Of a stretch of 64,000 bases of DNA, positions 9,432 to 18,845 are shown piece by piece. Under the pieces are notes generated by a model, which saw only the letters and a program-made list of their open reading frames with translations, was not told the DNA's origin and made no database searches. The stretch is from Pseudofrankia coriaricola (lineage in GTDB: Bacteria > Actinomycetota > Actinomycetes > Frankiales > Frankiaceae), in contig NZ_MBLO01000267.1 of the NCBI RefSeq assembly GCF_001854805.1, forward strand, positions 37,641-101,640. The letters run 5' to 3'. A program made the translations under genes and the position numbers. Numbering within the stretch: position 1 is the stretch's first letter; the number at the start of each line of letters is the position of its first letter.

Positions 9432-10097
9432 CTAGCGTCCGGCGATCGGCAGCGGCTCGGCTCTGTCGCCGGCCGGCTGCCGGTAGTCGGCCCGGTCGAT
9501 CGGGGTGTTGAACTCGATGACGGAGAACTGTTCGTCGTGCAGGCGGAGCTCGGTGAGGCTGCAGTTGCGGACGTACGGGAACAAGCGCCGGTACTCCCGT
9601 AGCGGGACCCCCAGGATTTGGCAGAGGGCCAGGCGGATGGCCGTTGTGTGGGCGACGATCAGGATCCGTCCGGTGGGGTGATCGGCGGCGATGTCGGTGA
9701 GGCACTGGGTGAACCGGAGGGCGGCGTGGGCCGGGTCCTCGCCGCCGGGCAGGTGCTGGGCGACCGGGTCGGCCCGGAACGCGTCCAGCGCTTCCGGGAA
9801 CTGCTCGGTCATTTCCGCGGCTGTCAGGCCTTCGCCGTCGCCGAAGTCGAGTTCGCGGAGGCGGGCGTCGAGGCGGAGCTCGGCGCCGGCCTGATCGGCA
9901 CATACCTGAGCTGTGAGCCGGGCTCGGGAGAGGGTGGAAGCCCAGATCGCCGACAGCCGCGCCGTCTGGGCCCAGGCCGCGAGCTGGCGGGCCTGAGCCC
10001 GGCCTCGGTCGGTGAGTGCGACGTCGCTCACCCCGGCGTACCGGTTCTCGCTGTGCCATTCGGTCTCGCCGTGGCGGACCAGGAACAGATCGGTCAT
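9432..10097 (-). CDS. Histidine phosphatase family protein
   Basis: A 221-residue phosphoglycerate-mutase-like histidine phosphatase. The phosphoacceptor motif LVRHGETEW is at the very N-terminus, with the second catalytic His in [12 protein letters not shown] and an acidic [11 protein letters not shown] segment. The ATG at 10097 overlaps the stop of the upstream kinase gene (ATGA), so the two are translationally coupled; the longer open frame to 10145 adds residues not seen in the family. Coupling to a kinase suggests it dephosphorylates a sugar phosphate of the same pathway. Confidence 0.88.
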   Translation of the reverse strand: MTDLFLVRHGETEWHSENRYAGVSDVALTDRGRAQARQLAAWAQTARLSAIWASTLSRARLTAQVCADQAGAELRLDARLRELDFGDGEGLTAAEMTEQFPEALDAFRADPVAQHLPGGEDPAHAALRFTQCLTDIAADHPTGRILIVAHTTAIRLALCQILGVPLREYRRLFPYVRNCSLTELRLHDEQFSVIEFNTPIDRADYRQPAGDRAEPLPIAGR

Positions 10098-11584
10098 CGT
10101 TTTGTCCTCTCTCGCGCATGCGTCGCGGCCGGCCCGCTCAGCCACCCGCGGCCTTCCAGTTCCGCCAGGAATCGGGCATACGTCTCGTCATATCTGCCTG
10201 CCGCGTCCGCACGCGGCTCGATGATTCGGCTGGTGCGGACCATCTCGAGGGCGACGTCGGCTACGTTTCGCTGGGGTGACGCGGCGAGGACGGCCATGCC
10301 TAGGGCCGGCTCGGCGTTCGTGGGGAGGGTGAGCGGACGGTGCAGTACGTCGGCCCGGAGCTGGTTCCAGTACTCGTTCCTGGTCGCGCCGCCGGTGAGC
10401 ACGATGTCGCCGTCGACCGGCGCGCCGATCAGGTCGAGGTAGTCGAAACATAGTCGTTCGATGAAGGCGACTCCTTGCAGGACTGCCGCGTATCGCTCGG
10501 CGTCGGTCTGTGGGGTTCCGAGGAGGAATGCCTCCGCTTGCGGCGCCACGAAGGGGAATCGTTCGCCGCGCGAGACCAGTGGGTAGGCGAGCACGGCGGC
10601 CGGTTCGTGGTGGGCCGCGCCGTGGTTCAGCTCCGCCAGGTCCCGTCCGGCGTAGTCGCGGGAGATGATGCCGGCGCCGGTGCTGGAGGCTCCGCCGGGG
10701 AGCCATTGCCCGTTCGGTGATTTGTGCGAATAGACGACGGCGAGCGGGTCGCGGACGAGTTCGCGGGTCACCCCCTTCACCACCAGGGTGGTGCCGAGCA
10801 CCGAGTTCCAGCTGCCCACGCGGAGAGCTCCGGCACCGAGCTGGGCGGCGCAGCCGTCGGTGGCTCCGGAGATCACGGCGGTGCCGGCCGGTATTCTGGT
10901 CTGGATCGCGGCTGAGGCGCTGACCGCGCCTATCGTTGTGCCGCTACGGACGAGGTAGGGCATCAGGCGCGCGGGCACACCCAGGGTGTCCAGGACGTCG
11001 AGGGGCCAGGACTCGGTGATGAGCTGCGCGCCGGTTTTCAGCGCGTTGCTGAGATCGGTGGGTACCTGGTGCCCGGTGAGGCGCTGGTTGATGAAGTCGT
11101 TCTGGTGCGCCAGGCGGGCTTCGGGCAGCAGTGCGGCGTATTCACGGATGAGCCAGAGCAGCTTGGGCAGGGCCCACGACGGTTGCATGCGGCGGTATCC
11201 GAGGATCTCCCACACGGCGGCGCCGACGTCGTTGACCCGATTGACCTCGTCCGCTGCCCGGGTGTCGTCATACATCAGGGCCGGGGTCAGCGGGCGGCCG
11301 TCCCGGTCGACCAGCAGAACAGTGCCGGAGGTGGCGTCGACGGCCACGGCCCGTACGGCCTGAGGTGCAACGTCGGCGAGGGCGTGGCGACATGCCGTGC
11401 CCACCGCCTGCCACCATTGCTCCGGATCCTGTTCATGCCGGGGCCCGTCGCGATGGCTGGCCAGGCCGGCGGATCCCGATCCGACAACGGTGCCGTCATC
11501 GAGCACCGCCAGGGCCCGGACGCTCTGTGTGCCGAGATCGATCCCGAGCCACACGTCCCCTATGGGGGTGCGTGGGTAGCTCAT
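10094..11584 (-). CDS. FGGY-family carbohydrate kinase (first of pair)
   Basis: A 496-residue ATP-dependent sugar kinase of the FGGY family (xylulokinase/ribulokinase type). It begins with the phosphate-1 motif [16 protein letters not shown], has the sugar-binding [13 protein letters not shown] region, [14 protein letters not shown], the [12 protein letters not shown] phosphate-2 region and the ADENOSINE-loop [14 protein letters not shown]. Start and stop overlap both neighbours by 4 bp (ATGA). Two different FGGY kinases in a row, with an ABC importer, point to a pathway for an unusual pentose or polyol. The two proteins are only distantly alike, so they probably act on different intermediates. 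Confidence 0.9.
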   Translation of the reverse strand: MSYPRTPIGDVWLGIDLGTQSVRALAVLDDGTVVGSGSAGLASHRDGPRHEQDPEQWWQAVGTACRHALADVAPQAVRAVAVDATSGTVLLVDRDGRPLTPALMYDDTRAADEVNRVNDVGAAVWEILGYRRMQPSWALPKLLWLIREYAALLPEARLAHQNDFINQRLTGHQVPTDLSNALKTGAQLITESWPLDVLDTLGVPARLMPYLVRSGTTIGAVSASAAIQTRIPAGTAVISGATDGCAAQLGAGALRVGSWNSVLGTTLVVKGVTRELVRDPLAVVYSHKSPNGQWLPGGASSTGAGIISRDYAGRDLAELNHGAAHHEPAAVLAYPLVSRGERFPFVAPQAEAFLLGTPQTDAERYAAVLQGVAFIERLCFDYLDLIGAPVDGDIVLTGGATRNEYWNQLRADVLHRPLTLPTNAEPALGMAVLAASPQRNVADVALEMVRTSRIIEPRADAAGRYDETYARFLAELEGRGWLSGPAATHARERTKR

Positions 11585-13095
11585 TTCGGGTCCTGCCCCA
11601 CGCGTGCCGCGCGGAGTCGAGGGTCGGCGAGCAGCGGACCGGCGCCGGAAAGCGATCCTCGTAGTGAGAGGAAGTCGCGCAGCATACCGGCGTAGGAGTT
11701 CGCCCGCGACGGGTCCGGCGCGTACGTGGCCTGGTTGCGGACGTACCGCTCGGCGGCGTCCTTGATGCTCGACGTACCCCCGGTCGCGACGAGCCCGACG
11801 AGGAACGCGCCACGGGCACCGACCTCGGTGTCCGTGGATTTGAGCAGGGGCAGACCGGTGACGTCCGCGATGATCTGCAGCCAGCCGCCACTGACGGATC
11901 CGCCTCCACAGACCCGCAGTTCCGAAGGCTTGGCCGCGGATGCGGCAAGGCAGTCGGCGATGACGAGGCTGAGTCCTTCGAGGACGGCTCGCGCGATGTG
12001 CGGTCTGCGGTGTCGCAGGGAAAGCCCGAACAACGTGCCGCGGGCGAGCGGGTCGAGGAACGGAGCCCGTTCACCGGCCGGTGAGAGATAGGGCAGGAAG
12101 ACGAGCCCGTCGGCACCCGGCGGTGTCTGCGTGGCGAGCTGCGTCAGCTGGGCCGGTTGATCGAGTTCCAGGAGGTCGCAGGCCCACTGGATGACCTCGC
12201 CCCCGGCGAGGGTCGGGAATGCCCGTAGATACTGCTGCGGTGCGCCGAAGGCGATGGTGAGCCCGGCTCCGCCGCTTCCCGGGTCGGGTTGCGACGTGAC
12301 GACCTCCGTGCACAGAGTGGTGCCGAGGATGGTGCAGGCTTGCCCGTCACTGACTGCTCCCGCTCCGATGGCAGTCGATGCGACGTCGTAGGGGCACAGC
12401 ACGACGGCGGTCCCGGCGGGAAGTCCCACGGTTTCTGCCGCCTCGGTGCTCAGCGCCGCGACGCGTTGCCCGTCACTGCGCGGCAGCGGTAGGAGTGGTT
12501 CGGCCCACCGCATGTCGTAGAGGTCGAACAACTCGCGCGAATACCGGCGGGTGCGGATGTCCAGGAAGGGTGCGGAGGCATCCGAGTCGTCGACCGTGAT
12601 CTCGCCGGTCAACTGGGCGAAAACCCATCCACCGCAGGTCAGTGCCGTGGCCGAGCGGGCGAGACGGTCGGGCTGGTGCCGACGGAGCCAAGTCAGGATC
12701 GCGTTCGGCAGGCCGGCGAAGGTCATGGATCCGTTGGTCCGGAACGCCTGGTCGAGGATGCCTCGTTCCGCCCAGTCGGTCACGATCGCCGCCGCCCGGC
12801 CGTCGTTCCAGAGGATGGCTGGTCCGGTCGGATGCCCGTCCGCGTCCACGAGCCAGCACCCGTCGCCCTGGGCGGTGATCGCGAGGTAGCCGACCGGACC
12901 GGCGAGCTGTTCCACGACGGTACGCACCGAGGCCGTGACAACGCTCCACACCTCGGTCATGTCCTGTTCGGCCCAGTCCGGTGCAGGATGGTGGACCGTC
13001 GTGGGCCGCCGCACGATCACGATTTCCGCACCGTCGTCGTCGTAGCCCACCACCTTGATCAAGGTGGTGCCGACATCGACCGAAATCGCGGTCAT
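11581..13095 (-). CDS. FGGY-family carbohydrate kinase (second of pair)
   Basis: A 504-residue FGGY kinase, distinct from its downstream neighbour. Landmarks are AISVDVGTTLIKVVGYD at the N-terminus, AITAQGDGCWLVD for the substrate site, CPYDVASTAIGAGAV, TILGTTLCTEVV and the adenosine motif RVCGGGSVSGGW. The general type resembles L-xylulose/3-keto-L-gulonate kinases; that sub-assignment is tentative. A good GGAGG site precedes the ATG at 13095. The IS30 element ends 56 bp upstream, so this gene and those behind it are now separated from the transporter genes and may be expressed less, or from an outward IS promoter. Confidence 0.9.
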   Translation of the reverse strand: MTAISVDVGTTLIKVVGYDDDGAEIVIVRRPTTVHHPAPDWAEQDMTEVWSVVTASVRTVVEQLAGPVGYLAITAQGDGCWLVDADGHPTGPAILWNDGRAAAIVTDWAERGILDQAFRTNGSMTFAGLPNAILTWLRRHQPDRLARSATALTCGGWVFAQLTGEITVDDSDASAPFLDIRTRRYSRELFDLYDMRWAEPLLPLPRSDGQRVAALSTEAAETVGLPAGTAVVLCPYDVASTAIGAGAVSDGQACTILGTTLCTEVVTSQPDPGSGGAGLTIAFGAPQQYLRAFPTLAGGEVIQWACDLLELDQPAQLTQLATQTPPGADGLVFLPYLSPAGERAPFLDPLARGTLFGLSLRHRRPHIARAVLEGLSLVIADCLAASAAKPSELRVCGGGSVSGGWLQIIADVTGLPLLKSTDTEVGARGAFLVGLVATGGTSSIKDAAERYVRNQATYAPDPSRANSYAGMLRDFLSLRGSLSGAGPLLADPRLRAARVGQDPK

Positions 13096-13151
13096 GGGCG
13101 TGCCTCCGTGGTATTGGCTCCCCGAGCCGGCGTTTCGGTATGGAGGAACTC

Positions 13152-14234
13152 GGCGGATTCAAACAGTCGTAGCGACGCCCCGATAGGATGATCGTGACGG
13201 CGTCGAGGGCTGGATGGTGGATGGGTCTGCGGGAGCGGTTGACGGTGGAGGATCGCGAGGTCATCTCGCGGGAGTTGAGTCAGGAGCGTTCGGCTCGGTA
13301 TATCGCGGCTGTGCTCGGCCGTCATCATTCGACGATCTCCCGGGAGATTGAGCGTAACGGCGGTGCCGCGGCGTATTGGGTGGTGGATGCGCAGGCGCGG
13401 TGTGACCTGATGTGCGCCCGCCCGAAGGAGCGGAAACTCGTCGCGTCGAAGGGGCTGCATGACGCGGTGAACGCGGGCCTGGTCGAGAGATGGTCTCCGG
13501 AGCAGATCAGCGAGAGACTGCGCAAGGACTTCCCCGACGATGAGAGCATGCGCGTGTCGCACGAGACGATCTACGAGTGCCTGTACCTGCAGGCCCGCGG
13601 CGAGTTGCGGTCCGAGCTGAAGATCGCGCTGCGCAAGGGCCGGACCAGGCGGGTCAACCGGTCGCGCGGCGCCCTGACCAGAGGCGGGATCGTTGACATG
13701 GTCAACATCAGCGAGCGGCCGAAGGAGGCCGACGACCGTGCCGTCCCCGGATTCTGGGAGGGTGACCTGATCATCGGGAAGGGGAACGGGTCGCAGATCG
13801 CGACGCTGGTCGAGCGCACGACCCGGTTCGTGATGCTCGTGCGTATCCCGTACGACCGCAACGCCGAGAAGGTCGCCTACCTGTTGGCGAGGAAGATGGA
13901 GACGCTGCCCGAGTTCATGCGTAACTCTGTTACGTGGGACCAGGGCAAGGAGATGGCCCGGCACGCCGACTTCACCGTCCGCACGGGCATGCCGGTGTAT
14001 TTCTGCGACCCACATTCACCGTGGCAGTGCGGCTCGAATGAGAACACCAGCGGCCTGCTACGCCAGTACTTCCCGAAGAGCACTGACCTGTCCTTGCACA
14101 CCCAGGAAGAGCTCGATATGGTGGCCGAGCAGCTGAATGGGCAGCCGCGGCAGACGCTCGGATGGGCGAAGCCGATCGAGGCCTTCGCCGAATTGCTGGA
14201 AAGTCATGCGTCGCCATGACTACTTGATTCCGCC
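13152..14234 (+). mobile_element. IS30-family insertion sequence, intact
   Basis: A complete insertion sequence of about 1083 bp. The ends are imperfect inverted repeats: the left GGCGGATTC...GCGACGC (13152-13178) matches the complement of the right end (14208-14234) at 22 of 27 positions. Both ends are flanked by CTC (13149-13151 and 14235-14237), a 3-bp target duplication as usual for IS30. One transposase gene fills the element. It landed 5 bp after the permease stop codon and upstream of the kinase genes, splitting a sugar operon. The intact open frame and clear duplication suggest recent insertion. Confidence 0.9.
13188..14219 (+). CDS. IS30-family transposase
   Basis: A 343-residue DDE transposase. 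The N-terminal helix-turn-helix region contains DREVISRELSQERSARYIA and GRHHSTISREIERNGG. The catalytic domain shows the first Asp in FWEGDLIIGKGNGS, the second in TWDQGKEMARH, and the Glu in SNENTSGLLRQYFPK, which is the IS30 signature. Length is normal for the family and no lesion is visible, so it is probably active. The ATG at 13188 lies just inside the left inverted repeat. Confidence 0.95.
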   Translation: MIVTASRAGWWMGLRERLTVEDREVISRELSQERSARYIAAVLGRHHSTISREIERNGGAAAYWVVDAQARCDLMCARPKERKLVASKGLHDAVNAGLVERWSPEQISERLRKDFPDDESMRVSHETIYECLYLQARGELRSELKIALRKGRTRRVNRSRGALTRGGIVDMVNISERPKEADDRAVPGFWEGDLIIGKGNGSQIATLVERTTRFVMLVRIPYDRNAEKVAYLLARKMETLPEFMRNSVTWDQGKEMARHADFTVRTGMPVYFCDPHSPWQCGSNENTSGLLRQYFPKSTDLSLHTQEELDMVAEQLNGQPRQTLGWAKPIEAFAELLESHASP

Positions 14235-14239
14235 CTCGT

Positions 14240-15508
14240 TCATGCTCGTCCCGACGACTTCCTCGATCGGCGGGCGACCGAGTCGAGGGTGACGGCGAGT
14301 AAGAGCACCACGCCGGTGACGATGAACCGGTATGAGGAGTCCAGGTTGAGCAGGGTGAGCCCGCTTGAGATCGACTGGATCACCAGGATTCCCAGCAGTG
14401 CGGCGAAGGCGGTGCCCCGGCCGCCGAAGAGGCTGGTGCCGCCGATGACCGCTGCGGCGATCGCGTTGAGGTTGACGTCACCGGCGCCGCTGCTCTGGTT
14501 GGCGGCCGCGAGCCGGGCCGCGGCGAGAACACCTCCGATGGCGGCGAGTGAGCTGCACAGCATGAAGACCGACGTGTAGACGAGCCTGACGTTGATGCCG
14601 GCCCGTCGGGCGGCTTCCGCGTTGCCGCCGACGGCGTAGACCGACTTGCCCCACTTGGTCCGTGACAACGCGTAGTGCAGCATCAGAACCAGAGCCACGA
14701 AGAGCACGAACATCCACCCGACGCCGCGGGCCCGGTTGAGATACCAGGCGGCGAAGCCGAGCCCGGCCAGCAGCGCCGCGCTGCGCGCCAGGAGCAGACT
14801 CACGGATCGGCTCGACAGGCCGGCCGACCGGCGTTTCCGGGCGTGGGCGTAGCCGCTGGCGAACAGGGCACAAGCTGCCGCTGCCACCAGGACGTAGGTC
14901 AGCCAGGCGGGGAGGAAGGCAAGCTGGGCGAACCGCACGAGCGCCGAGTCGAATGGCAGGTTGACCGAGCCGGCCGCGCCGAGGACCTTCAGTTGTAGGC
15001 CGAGGAACGCCAGCAGGCCGGCCAGCGTGATGACGAAGCTGGGCACGCCGAACCGGTTGAACATCTGCGCGTAGACCCAGCCGACGATCCCTCCGACGGC
15101 GACTGCGGCGACGATCGCGACGAGGACGGGCAATCCCCGGTTGACGAAGAGGATCGCGACGGCCGACGACGCGAGGCCGCTGACCGAGCCGACGGACAGG
15201 TCGATCTCCCCGACCAGCAGGACGCAGACGATGCCCAGGGCGATGACCCCGACGGGCACGCACTCGATCAGCAGGTTCACCAGGTTCGTGCTGGACAGGA
15301 AGATCGGGTTGAGGACCTGCAGCACGACCGCGATCACGAACAGACCGGCGACGACGGGCAACAGCCCGAGGTCGCCACCACGGACCCGGTCGAGCAGCAG
15401 GCTCAGGAAGCCGCCGGGGCCGGACGGACGGCGGAGCCGCTCGTCCTGCAGATCGCTCGCGGGTGTCCCGGTCGGCGGGGCGGCCGGCGGGGTATGAACG
15501 TCGGTCAC
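14240..15508 (-). CDS. Sugar ABC transporter permease (RbsC-like)
   Basis: A 422-residue inner-membrane permease of the ribose/xylose (CUT2) type, with about ten hydrophobic segments. The family region GEIDLSVGSVSGLASSAVA follows the second to third helices, and the C-terminal part has the typical AIAAAVIGGTSLFGGRGT segment (EAA-like loop). The hydrophilic N-terminus of about 40 residues is slightly long. It starts with GTG overlapping the ATPase stop (GTGA). The IS30 insertion begins 5 bp after its stop codon. Confidence 0.92.
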   Translation of the reverse strand: MTDVHTPPAAPPTGTPASDLQDERLRRPSGPGGFLSLLLDRVRGGDLGLLPVVAGLFVIAVVLQVLNPIFLSSTNLVNLLIECVPVGVIALGIVCVLLVGEIDLSVGSVSGLASSAVAILFVNRGLPVLVAIVAAVAVGGIVGWVYAQMFNRFGVPSFVITLAGLLAFLGLQLKVLGAAGSVNLPFDSALVRFAQLAFLPAWLTYVLVAAAACALFASGYAHARKRRSAGLSSRSVSLLLARSAALLAGLGFAAWYLNRARGVGWMFVLFVALVLMLHYALSRTKWGKSVYAVGGNAEAARRAGINVRLVYTSVFMLCSSLAAIGGVLAAARLAAANQSSGAGDVNLNAIAAAVIGGTSLFGGRGTAFAALLGILVIQSISSGLTLLNLDSSYRFIVTGVVLLLAVTLDSVARRSRKSSGRA

Positions 15509-16341
15509 GGCTGTGCCGCCTTCCCGGTCGAGGAACTCGTCGAGGGTGCGGTTCGAGTCGCCCGCCGGGCGACGACATTGTCGTGGGCGCCGGTGATAGC
15601 TGCGATGAGGTCTTCGGCCGAGACGGTGGCCGCGTCGAAGAAGCCGTTGTTACGGCCGAGCCGGAGCACCGCGACCCGGTCCGCCACGGCCTTCACATCC
15701 GCCATGTTGTGACTGATCATGATGACGCCGTGGCCCTGCTCGCGGAGCCGCTCGACGAGATTGAGCACCTCGGTGGTCTGCGCGACGCCGAGCGCCGCCG
15801 TCGGCTCGTCGAGCACGATGACCTTGGGGTCGCCAAGCAGGGAGCGGGCGATGGCGACGGTCTGCCGCTGACCCCCGGACAGCGAAGCCACCGGGATCCG
15901 GACGGTCGGGATCTTGGCCGACAGCTGGCGCAGCAGTTCCCAGGAGCGGACCTCCATGGCGACGTCGTCGAGACGCAGAGCGCGCAGTTCCTGGCCGAGG
16001 AACAGGTTCTCGATGACGTTGAGGTTCTCGCACAGGGCGAGATCCTGGAAAACCGTCGCGATGCCGAGCTGGTGTGCGGCGGCCGGTGAGGCGATGCTCA
16101 CCTGCCGGGACTCGAAGGTGATGGTGCCGCCATCCGGTGCGTGGACCCCGGACAAGATCTTGACAAGGGTGGACTTTCCGGCACCGTTGTCGCCGACGAC
16201 GGCGACGACTTCACCAGCCGAGACATCGAGGTCCACGCCGGTCAGTGCGGCAACAGCGCCGAAGCTCTTGGTGATGCCACGTAGGGACAGCACCGCCTCC
16301 CGGGCGGTGGCAGCTGGTGCCCGGGTCGGCGACGACGCCAT
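15505..16341 (-). CDS. Sugar ABC transporter ATP-binding protein
   Basis: A 278-residue single-domain ATPase. Walker A is GDNGAGKST (about residues 50-58), the ABC signature is LSGGQRQ, Walker B is KVIVLDEPTAALG and the switch His is in MISHNM. Unlike RbsA/XylG, which have two ATPase halves, only one is present, so the active importer would use a homodimer (FrcA-like). The open frame continues far upstream, but the ATG at 16341, preceded by GGAGG, gives the normal N-terminus. Confidence 0.93.
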   Translation of the reverse strand: MASSPTRAPAATAREAVLSLRGITKSFGAVAALTGVDLDVSAGEVVAVVGDNGAGKSTLVKILSGVHAPDGGTITFESRQVSIASPAAAHQLGIATVFQDLALCENLNVIENLFLGQELRALRLDDVAMEVRSWELLRQLSAKIPTVRIPVASLSGGQRQTVAIARSLLGDPKVIVLDEPTAALGVAQTTEVLNLVERLREQGHGVIMISHNMADVKAVADRVAVLRLGRNNGFFDAATVSAEDLIAAITGAHDNVVARRATRTAPSTSSSTGKAAQP

Positions 16342-16418
16342 GTGAGCCTCCGAACATTCGCGATGGAACGAGGGTTGCCTCTGGTCCCCACCCGGTCGGC
16401 CGGGGACCAGAGGCCGCG

Positions 16419-17507
16419 TCACTTGATGGCGAGCTTGTCGCAGGCCGCCTGGTACTCCGCGGTGCAGACGTCGGTGACCTTGAACGGAGCATCCACGCCG
16501 AACAGCGCCTCCTTGACGTTGTCCTTGGTGACGACAGTCGGGGTGAAGAGCTCGGACGGGGTGTCGAAGAGGGTCGCCTTCGCCGCCGGCGGCTGGCCTT
16601 GGACGAATTTGTAGGCGATGTCGGCGGCTGCTTCCGCGACGATCTTGATGGGTTTCGAGATGGTGTTGAACTGGTCGCCGGAGATCACTCGCTGCACGGC
16701 AGCCAACTCGGCGTCGTTGCCGGTCACCGGCGGCACCGGCACGCCGGCGGACTTGAAGGCGGCGATCGCGCCTCCGCCCGTACCGTCGTTGGCCGCGACC
16801 ACGCCGGCGATCTGGCCGGGGAACTTGGTGATCTGTCCGCTCACCCATTCCTGCGCCTTGGGCGGCTGCCAGCCCGGGGTGTCGAACTCGGCGAGCAGGT
16901 CGAAGCCGCTGGAGTCGACGGCGCTGTGCACGCCCTTCTTGATCAGGCCGGCCGCCGCATCGGTCGGCGAGCCGTTGACCTGCAAGATGCCACCGGTCGC
17001 GTTGGTCTGCTTGAGGTGGTCGATCAAGGACTGGGCGATCAAAGACCCGATCTTCTCGTTGTCGAAGGAGACGTAGTAGTCGGCCTTGGCCTGCGGGATC
17101 GGCCGGTCGTAGGCGATGATCGGCACGTTCTGGGCTTTCGCGCTCTGCACGATGGTCGCCGCCGCCGCGGAGTCGACGGGGTCGATGACGATCGCCTTGA
17201 CGCCCTGCGCGAGGACCGAGTTGGCCTGCTGTTGCTGCTTCGCGGCGTCCGCGTTGGCGTTCTGGTAGAGCACCTCGCACCCGGCGCACAGCGCCTTGAT
17301 CTTCGCCTTGAACAACGGAGCGTCGAACAACTCGTAGCGGGTCGACGCGATGTCGGGCATCAAAAACGCGATCTTCGCGGTGGTGGCATCGCCGGCGGCA
17401 TCCGAACCGGCGTCTGTCTTGTCTGTCGACGCGCAGGCGCCGCCGAAGGTCAGGGCCAGCACGGCTATCGCGGCGATCGCGTATGCCCGCGGGGGTAACT
17501 TTCTCAT
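16419..17507 (-). CDS. Sugar ABC transporter substrate-binding lipoprotein
   Basis: A 362-residue periplasmic-binding protein of the RbsB/XylF type, exported as a lipoprotein: basic MRKLPPRAYA, a hydrophobic stretch and a loose lipobox ending in FGGAC (Cys25). Fold landmarks are KIAFLMPDIASTRYEL, VKAIVIDPVDSAAAATI, VPIIAYDRPIPQAKADYYVSFDN and AGVVAANDGTGGGAI. The IAYDRP signature is typical of xylose/rhizopine-type binding proteins. First gene of the sugar operon, divergent from a DeoR regulator. ATG at 17507 follows GAGGAG. Confidence 0.93.
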   Translation of the reverse strand: MRKLPPRAYAIAAIAVLALTFGGACASTDKTDAGSDAAGDATTAKIAFLMPDIASTRYELFDAPLFKAKIKALCAGCEVLYQNANADAAKQQQQANSVLAQGVKAIVIDPVDSAAAATIVQSAKAQNVPIIAYDRPIPQAKADYYVSFDNEKIGSLIAQSLIDHLKQTNATGGILQVNGSPTDAAAGLIKKGVHSAVDSSGFDLLAEFDTPGWQPPKAQEWVSGQITKFPGQIAGVVAANDGTGGGAIAAFKSAGVPVPPVTGNDAELAAVQRVISGDQFNTISKPIKIVAEAAADIAYKFVQGQPPAAKATLFDTPSELFTPTVVTKDNVKEALFGVDAPFKVTDVCTAEYQAACDKLAIK

Positions 17508-17603
17508 GCGTTCTCCTCGTGGCGGTGGAGGCCGGGCGGCTGAGTTGAGACGAGAGACCCGGGGTTCGGACTGCAACATCACCGTGCGACCGATGTGCGG
17601 AAG

Positions 17604-17654
17604 CTAACATCATCTGGCCCGCTAGTGTCAAGATGTCTGTGAAGATAACGTTAG
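17604..17654. promoter_or_regulatory. Inverted repeat in divergent promoter region
   Basis: CTAACATCATCT (17604-17615) and AGATAACGTTAG (17643-17654) are inverted copies matching at 10 of 12 positions, and TAACGTTA (17646-17653) is itself palindromic. The site lies between the binding-protein gene and the DeoR gene, a likely place for the DeoR operator controlling both. Confidence 0.4.
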
Positions 17655-17830
17655 ATCGGGGTGTCCGGAGGGCTTCCCGCCGTCGCACCGAGGGCGGGGA
17701 CGCCACTGACCACCACGCCAACTGGACGGGCGATCATCGGCCCGACAGGATGGGATCACCCGGGCGGCCACCTCACGGCGGTTGCCACAGCACCGATGAG
17801 CGCGTTGTGAACGCGGCGAAAGGGGGCCCC

Positions 17831-18664
17831 GTGCCAGGCGACGAGCCGAACACCACCACGGCCGAGGCCGGCCAGGCGGCGCCCCGTGAACGCCGTGAGC
17901 AGATCCGTCAGGCAGTGGTGGACGAGGGATTCGTCCGCATCGAGGACCTCGCCGCGGCGCACAGCGTCAGCATGATGACCATCCACCGGGATCTGGATGT
18001 CCTACAGAGCGAGGGCTGGCTGCGCAAGGTCCGCGGCGGCGCCACGGCGCGCCCCTCGACCATGTACCACGGCGATGTCCGGCACCGCATGCAAGCCATG
18101 GCAGAGGCCAAGAACATCCTGGCCCAAGCCGCGCTCACCATGGTGCAGGCCGGCCAGGCGATCATGATTGACGAGAGCACGACCGGCCTGGCGGTCGCCG
18201 AGATGCTGCCGGGGCGCGGGCAGCTGACCGTGCTCACCAACTTCCTGGCCATCATCAAACGGCTCGCCGGCGAACCGGACATCGACCTGATCGGCCTCGG
18301 CGGTCTCTACTACCCCGCGTACGACGCCTTCCTCGGCATGCGCACCAGCGAGGCGATCAGCGCGTTACGCGCCGACATCCTGTTCATGTCCACCACCGCC
18401 GTCACCAACGGGCACTGCTACCACCAGTCCCAGGAAACCGTTGCGGTCAAACACGCCCTGATGGCCTCGGCCAACCAGAAAGTCCTCCTCATCGACCACA
18501 CCAAATTCGCCAAGAGCGGCCTCTACCGACTCGCCCCACTGACCGATTTCGACCTGGTGATCATCGACCCGTTCACCGAGCCGGAAACGGTTGCCACCAT
18601 GCGCGCGCAAGGGGTCCCGCTGCTGATCGCCGGCGAACAGAACAGCACCGATCCGGATCGTTGA
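17831..18664 (+). CDS. DeoR/GlpR-family sugar-operon repressor
   Basis: A 277-residue DeoR-family regulator. The N-terminal winged helix has RREQIRQAVVDEGFVRIEDLA followed by the VSMMTIHRDLDVLQ recognition helix and LRKVRGGA. The sugar-phosphate-binding domain includes MIDESTTG, VLTNFLAIIKRL and LLIDHTKFAKSGLYRL, all standard for the family. The frame is open to 17633, but GTG at 17831 follows AAAGGGGG and gives the usual length. Divergent from the sugar ABC operon, so it probably represses it until a phosphorylated intermediate (made by one of the FGGY kinases) appears. Confidence 0.9.
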   Translation: MPGDEPNTTTAEAGQAAPRERREQIRQAVVDEGFVRIEDLAAAHSVSMMTIHRDLDVLQSEGWLRKVRGGATARPSTMYHGDVRHRMQAMAEAKNILAQAALTMVQAGQAIMIDESTTGLAVAEMLPGRGQLTVLTNFLAIIKRLAGEPDIDLIGLGGLYYPAYDAFLGMRTSEAISALRADILFMSTTAVTNGHCYHQSQETVAVKHALMASANQKVLLIDHTKFAKSGLYRLAPLTDFDLVIIDPFTEPETVATMRAQGVPLLIAGEQNSTDPDR

Positions 18665-18774
18665 CCTCTGCACAGGAGGGTCCCTGGGCGCAGATCGTGG
18701 TCGGTCAGCAACCCGCTCTGGCGCGCCTCCCGCAGCGACTGATGGTGGTGCCCCGCGGTTTGTCGCGTTTCACT

Positions 18775-18828
18775 GCCGTGCTATGGCAGGGAAGACGCCG
18801 TCTGGCGTCTTCCCTGCCATAGCACGGC
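18775..18828. terminator. 25-bp perfect hairpin, bidirectional terminator
   Basis: Bases 18775-18799 and 18804-18828 are perfectly complementary over 25 bp around the 4-nt loop GTCT; the top of the stem is GGGAAGACGCC. It lies between convergent genes (DeoR ending 18664, hydrolase ending 18846), so it should stop transcription from both sides. The length and perfection are unusual. Confidence 0.75.
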
Positions 18829-18845
18829 CGGAGCCTCACTGGCTG

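Noticed and set aside
13092-14015. 307-codon minus-strand frame inside the IS30 element
   Set aside because: Antisense of the transposase; the plus-strand DDE protein explains the coding signal.
15505-17721. 738-residue reading of the ABC ATPase frame
   Set aside because: The upstream 460 codons are the shadow of the binding-protein gene; the ATPase starts at 16341 after GGAGG.
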